Assembly: GCA_947629015.1 (NCBI GenBank)
Contig: CANRCB010000001.1
Location: forward strand, 124,001-188,000
Source of the DNA: an uncultured Gemmiger sp.
GTDB lineage: Bacteria; Bacillota; Clostridia; Oscillospirales; Ruminococcaceae
Direction: 5' to 3'
Length of the DNA stretch: 64,000 bases
Part shown: positions 62,665-64,000 of the stretch, one piece after another
Position numbering within the stretch: position 1 is the first letter of the stretch
Layout: the number at the start of each line of letters is the position of its first letter
Program-made: the position numbers and the translations under genes
The notes under the pieces: generated by a model
What the model was told of the DNA's origin: nothing
The model's input: the letters and a program-made list of their open reading frames with translations, nothing else
The model's database searches: none

Positions 62665-64000
62665 ATGGACATCACCTTCGCACCGTACCGCCCGCAGCCC
62701 ATCCTGCACGGGCATCTTGCCATGGGCGGCGCCGGCGCCGACGGCGAACGCCTGGAGGCCAACAGCCGTTACCTGACCCGCGGCGGCAAGCCGTTCATCC
62801 CGGTCATGGGGGAATACCATTTCAGCCGGGACAGCCGCCAAAACTGGCGGCGGGAGCTTGCCAAGATCAAGGCGGGCGGCGTGAGCGTGGTGGCCACCTA
62901 TATGTTCTGGCTGTACCACGAGGAGATCGAAGGCCAGTGGGATTTCAGCGGCGATCTGGACGTGCGCGCCTTTTTGGCGGAATGCGCCGCCCAGGGGCTG
63001 GAGGTACTTCTGCGCATCGGCCCGTGGGCGCACGGCGAATGCCGCAACGGCGGCTTCCCAGATTGGCTGCAAAACAGCGGCATCCCGCTGCGCTGCAACG
63101 ACGCGCGCTACATGGCCAAAGCGCGGGACTGGTATGAGCATCTCTACGCCCAGGTGCAGGGGATGCTTTACAAAGACGGCGGGCCCATCATCGGCGTGCA
63201 GATCGAAAACGAGTATACCTGGGACGCCGGGCATATCCTGGCCCTCAAGCAGCTGGCGCGGGAGGTCGGGTTCGACGTGCCGCTCTACACCGCCACAGGC
63301 TGGAACAACCAGTACGGCGCGCGCATGCCGGTGGACGAGGTGCTGCCGGTGTTCTCGGCCTATGTCGACCATCCGTGGGACGATACGCTGGAGGAACTGC
63401 CCCCCGCCTACCACTACGCCTTCTCCACCCTGCGCAACGAGACGGCCCAATGGCTCACGGATCCGATGGCCTGCGATACCGACGGCTGGCGCCTGCCGTA
63501 TGAGCGCTACCCCTTTGCCATCTGTGAGATGGGCTGCGGCCTGCAGCCCACCCACCACCGCCGGCCCATCGTCAGCGGGATGGACGCTTACGCGCTCTCG
63601 CTCGTCAAGTTGGGCTGCGGCAACAACCTCATCGGGTATTATATGTACCACGGCGGCACCAACCGCATCGGCCAACTTTCCACCTTCCAGGAATCCAAGG
63701 CCACCGGCTACCCCAACGACCTGCCCATCCTCAACTACGATTTCGGCACCTGCCTGGGCCAATACGGCGATGCCCGCGCGCAGTACGGCCTTTTGAATAT
63801 GCTGCACCTGTTCGCGCAGGATTTCGGCGCCCTGCTCGCCCCGATGGAGCACGTCCCGGCGGAGCCGTTCGTCCCCGTGGGGGATACCCAGCACCTGCGC
63901 TGCTGCCTGCGCACCGACGGGCACAGCGGGTTCGTGTTTGTCAACCATTACCAGCGCCACACCGCCCTCGCGGATGTGCGGGGCGCGGTGCTCCATGCCG
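62665..64000 (+). CDS. GH35-type beta-galactosidase (3' part outside the window)
   Basis: 445 residues are visible and the frame stays open at the right edge. The GH35 barrel is clear: KPFIPVMGEYHFSRDSRQNWRRELAKIKAGGVSVVATYMFWLYHE, LRIGPWAHGECRNGGFPDWL, the acid/base motif QIENEY (Glu183) and the likely nucleophile in ICEMGCG (Glu288). No signal peptide, so it works in the cytoplasm on imported galactosides. AAAGGGGC precedes the ATG at 62665. The substrate (lactose-like or plant galactan pieces) cannot be told. Confidence 0.92.
   Translation, partial: MDITFAPYRPQPILHGHLAMGGAGADGERLEANSRYLTRGGKPFIPVMGEYHFSRDSRQNWRRELAKIKAGGVSVVATYMFWLYHEEIEGQWDFSGDLDVRAFLAECAAQGLEVLLRIGPWAHGECRNGGFPDWLQNSGIPLRCNDARYMAKARDWYEHLYAQVQGMLYKDGGPIIGVQIENEYTWDAGHILALKQLAREVGFDVPLYTATGWNNQYGARMPVDEVLPVFSAYVDHPWDDTLEELPPAYHYAFSTLRNETAQWLTDPMACDTDGWRLPYERYPFAICEMGCGLQPTHHRRPIVSGMDAYALSLVKLGCGNNLIGYYMYHGGTNRIGQLSTFQESKATGYPNDLPILNYDFGTCLGQYGDARAQYGLLNMLHLFAQDFGALLAPMEHVPAEPFVPVGDTQHLRCCLRTDGHSGFVFVNHYQRHTALADVRGAVLHA

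Overview
The window looks like chromosomal DNA from a GC-rich, anaerobic, probably gut-dwelling clostridium of the Oscillospiraceae/Ruminococcaceae type. This is an inference from several things seen here: Gram-positive style TTGACA/TATAAT promoters and AGGAGG ribosome sites, CIRCE heat-shock operators, a T-box in front of alaS, RNase M5, NrdR, a gerA-type spore germination operon, formate-tetrahydrofolate ligase, and two sugar ABC importer operons. Coding is dense and almost every long overlapping ORF on the other strand is a shadow of a GC-rich gene.

Layout. 1-3200: end of clpX, then groES-groEL under a perfect CIRCE operator, with a 39-bp tandem hairpin array between the two genes. 3199-13557: housekeeping (short class B penicillin-binding protein, T-box-alaS, HIT protein, phosphoribosyltransferase, comEC-holA-rnmV overlapping operon, RluD-type pseudouridine synthase). 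13627-18083: tRNA-Leu(UAA), aminotransferase, secDF fusion, nrdR. 18088-22548: DUF4363/DUF421 pair divergent from a gerAA-AB-AC operon that has a candidate sigma-G promoter. 22776-27691: fhs, then a methionine block (metY, metA with Glu111, meaning the O-acetylhomoserine route) and a glycosyltransferase. 27803-30594: clpB under a near-perfect CIRCE.

30702-49223 is the most distinctive block, a Gram-positive polysaccharide utilisation locus. On the minus strand lie a solute-binding lipoprotein, two permeases, a GH88 unsaturated uronyl hydrolase, a DUF2264 protein and an anchored unknown. On the plus strand lie a YesM/YesN-type two-component system, a heparinase II/III-family lyase and a C-terminal F5/8-like protein. 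Then come an AraC regulator and a divergent rhamnose operon: rhamnulokinase, an arabinose/fucose-isomerase-superfamily protein where RhaA would be expected, RhaD, and a DUF296 protein. The enzymes have no signal peptides. Together they suggest import and intracellular breakdown of a rhamnose- and uronate-containing oligosaccharide, switched on through phased direct repeats at 37762-37836.

49467-56506: DinG-type helicase with a nuclease-like N-terminus, a P-loop ATPase, family-4 uracil-DNA glycosylase, a GH13 amylase lipoprotein and an unknown two-gene membrane pair. 56915-62004: a maltose-type importer (binding protein, MalF, MalG) with its MsmK-type ATPase, which may also energise the first importer since that one has no ATPase here. 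62309-64000: tRNA-Ala(GGC) and the start of a GH35 beta-galactosidase running off the window.

Between genes there is a family of palindromic elements whose arms begin GTAGGGCGGG. Four ~130-bp copies (about 22.6, 49.3, 56.6 and 62.1 kb) are nearly identical, and shorter relatives sit at the clpX 3' end, between groES and groEL, and in the rhamnose operon. All product names rest on reading motifs in the translated sequence; no database search was run.
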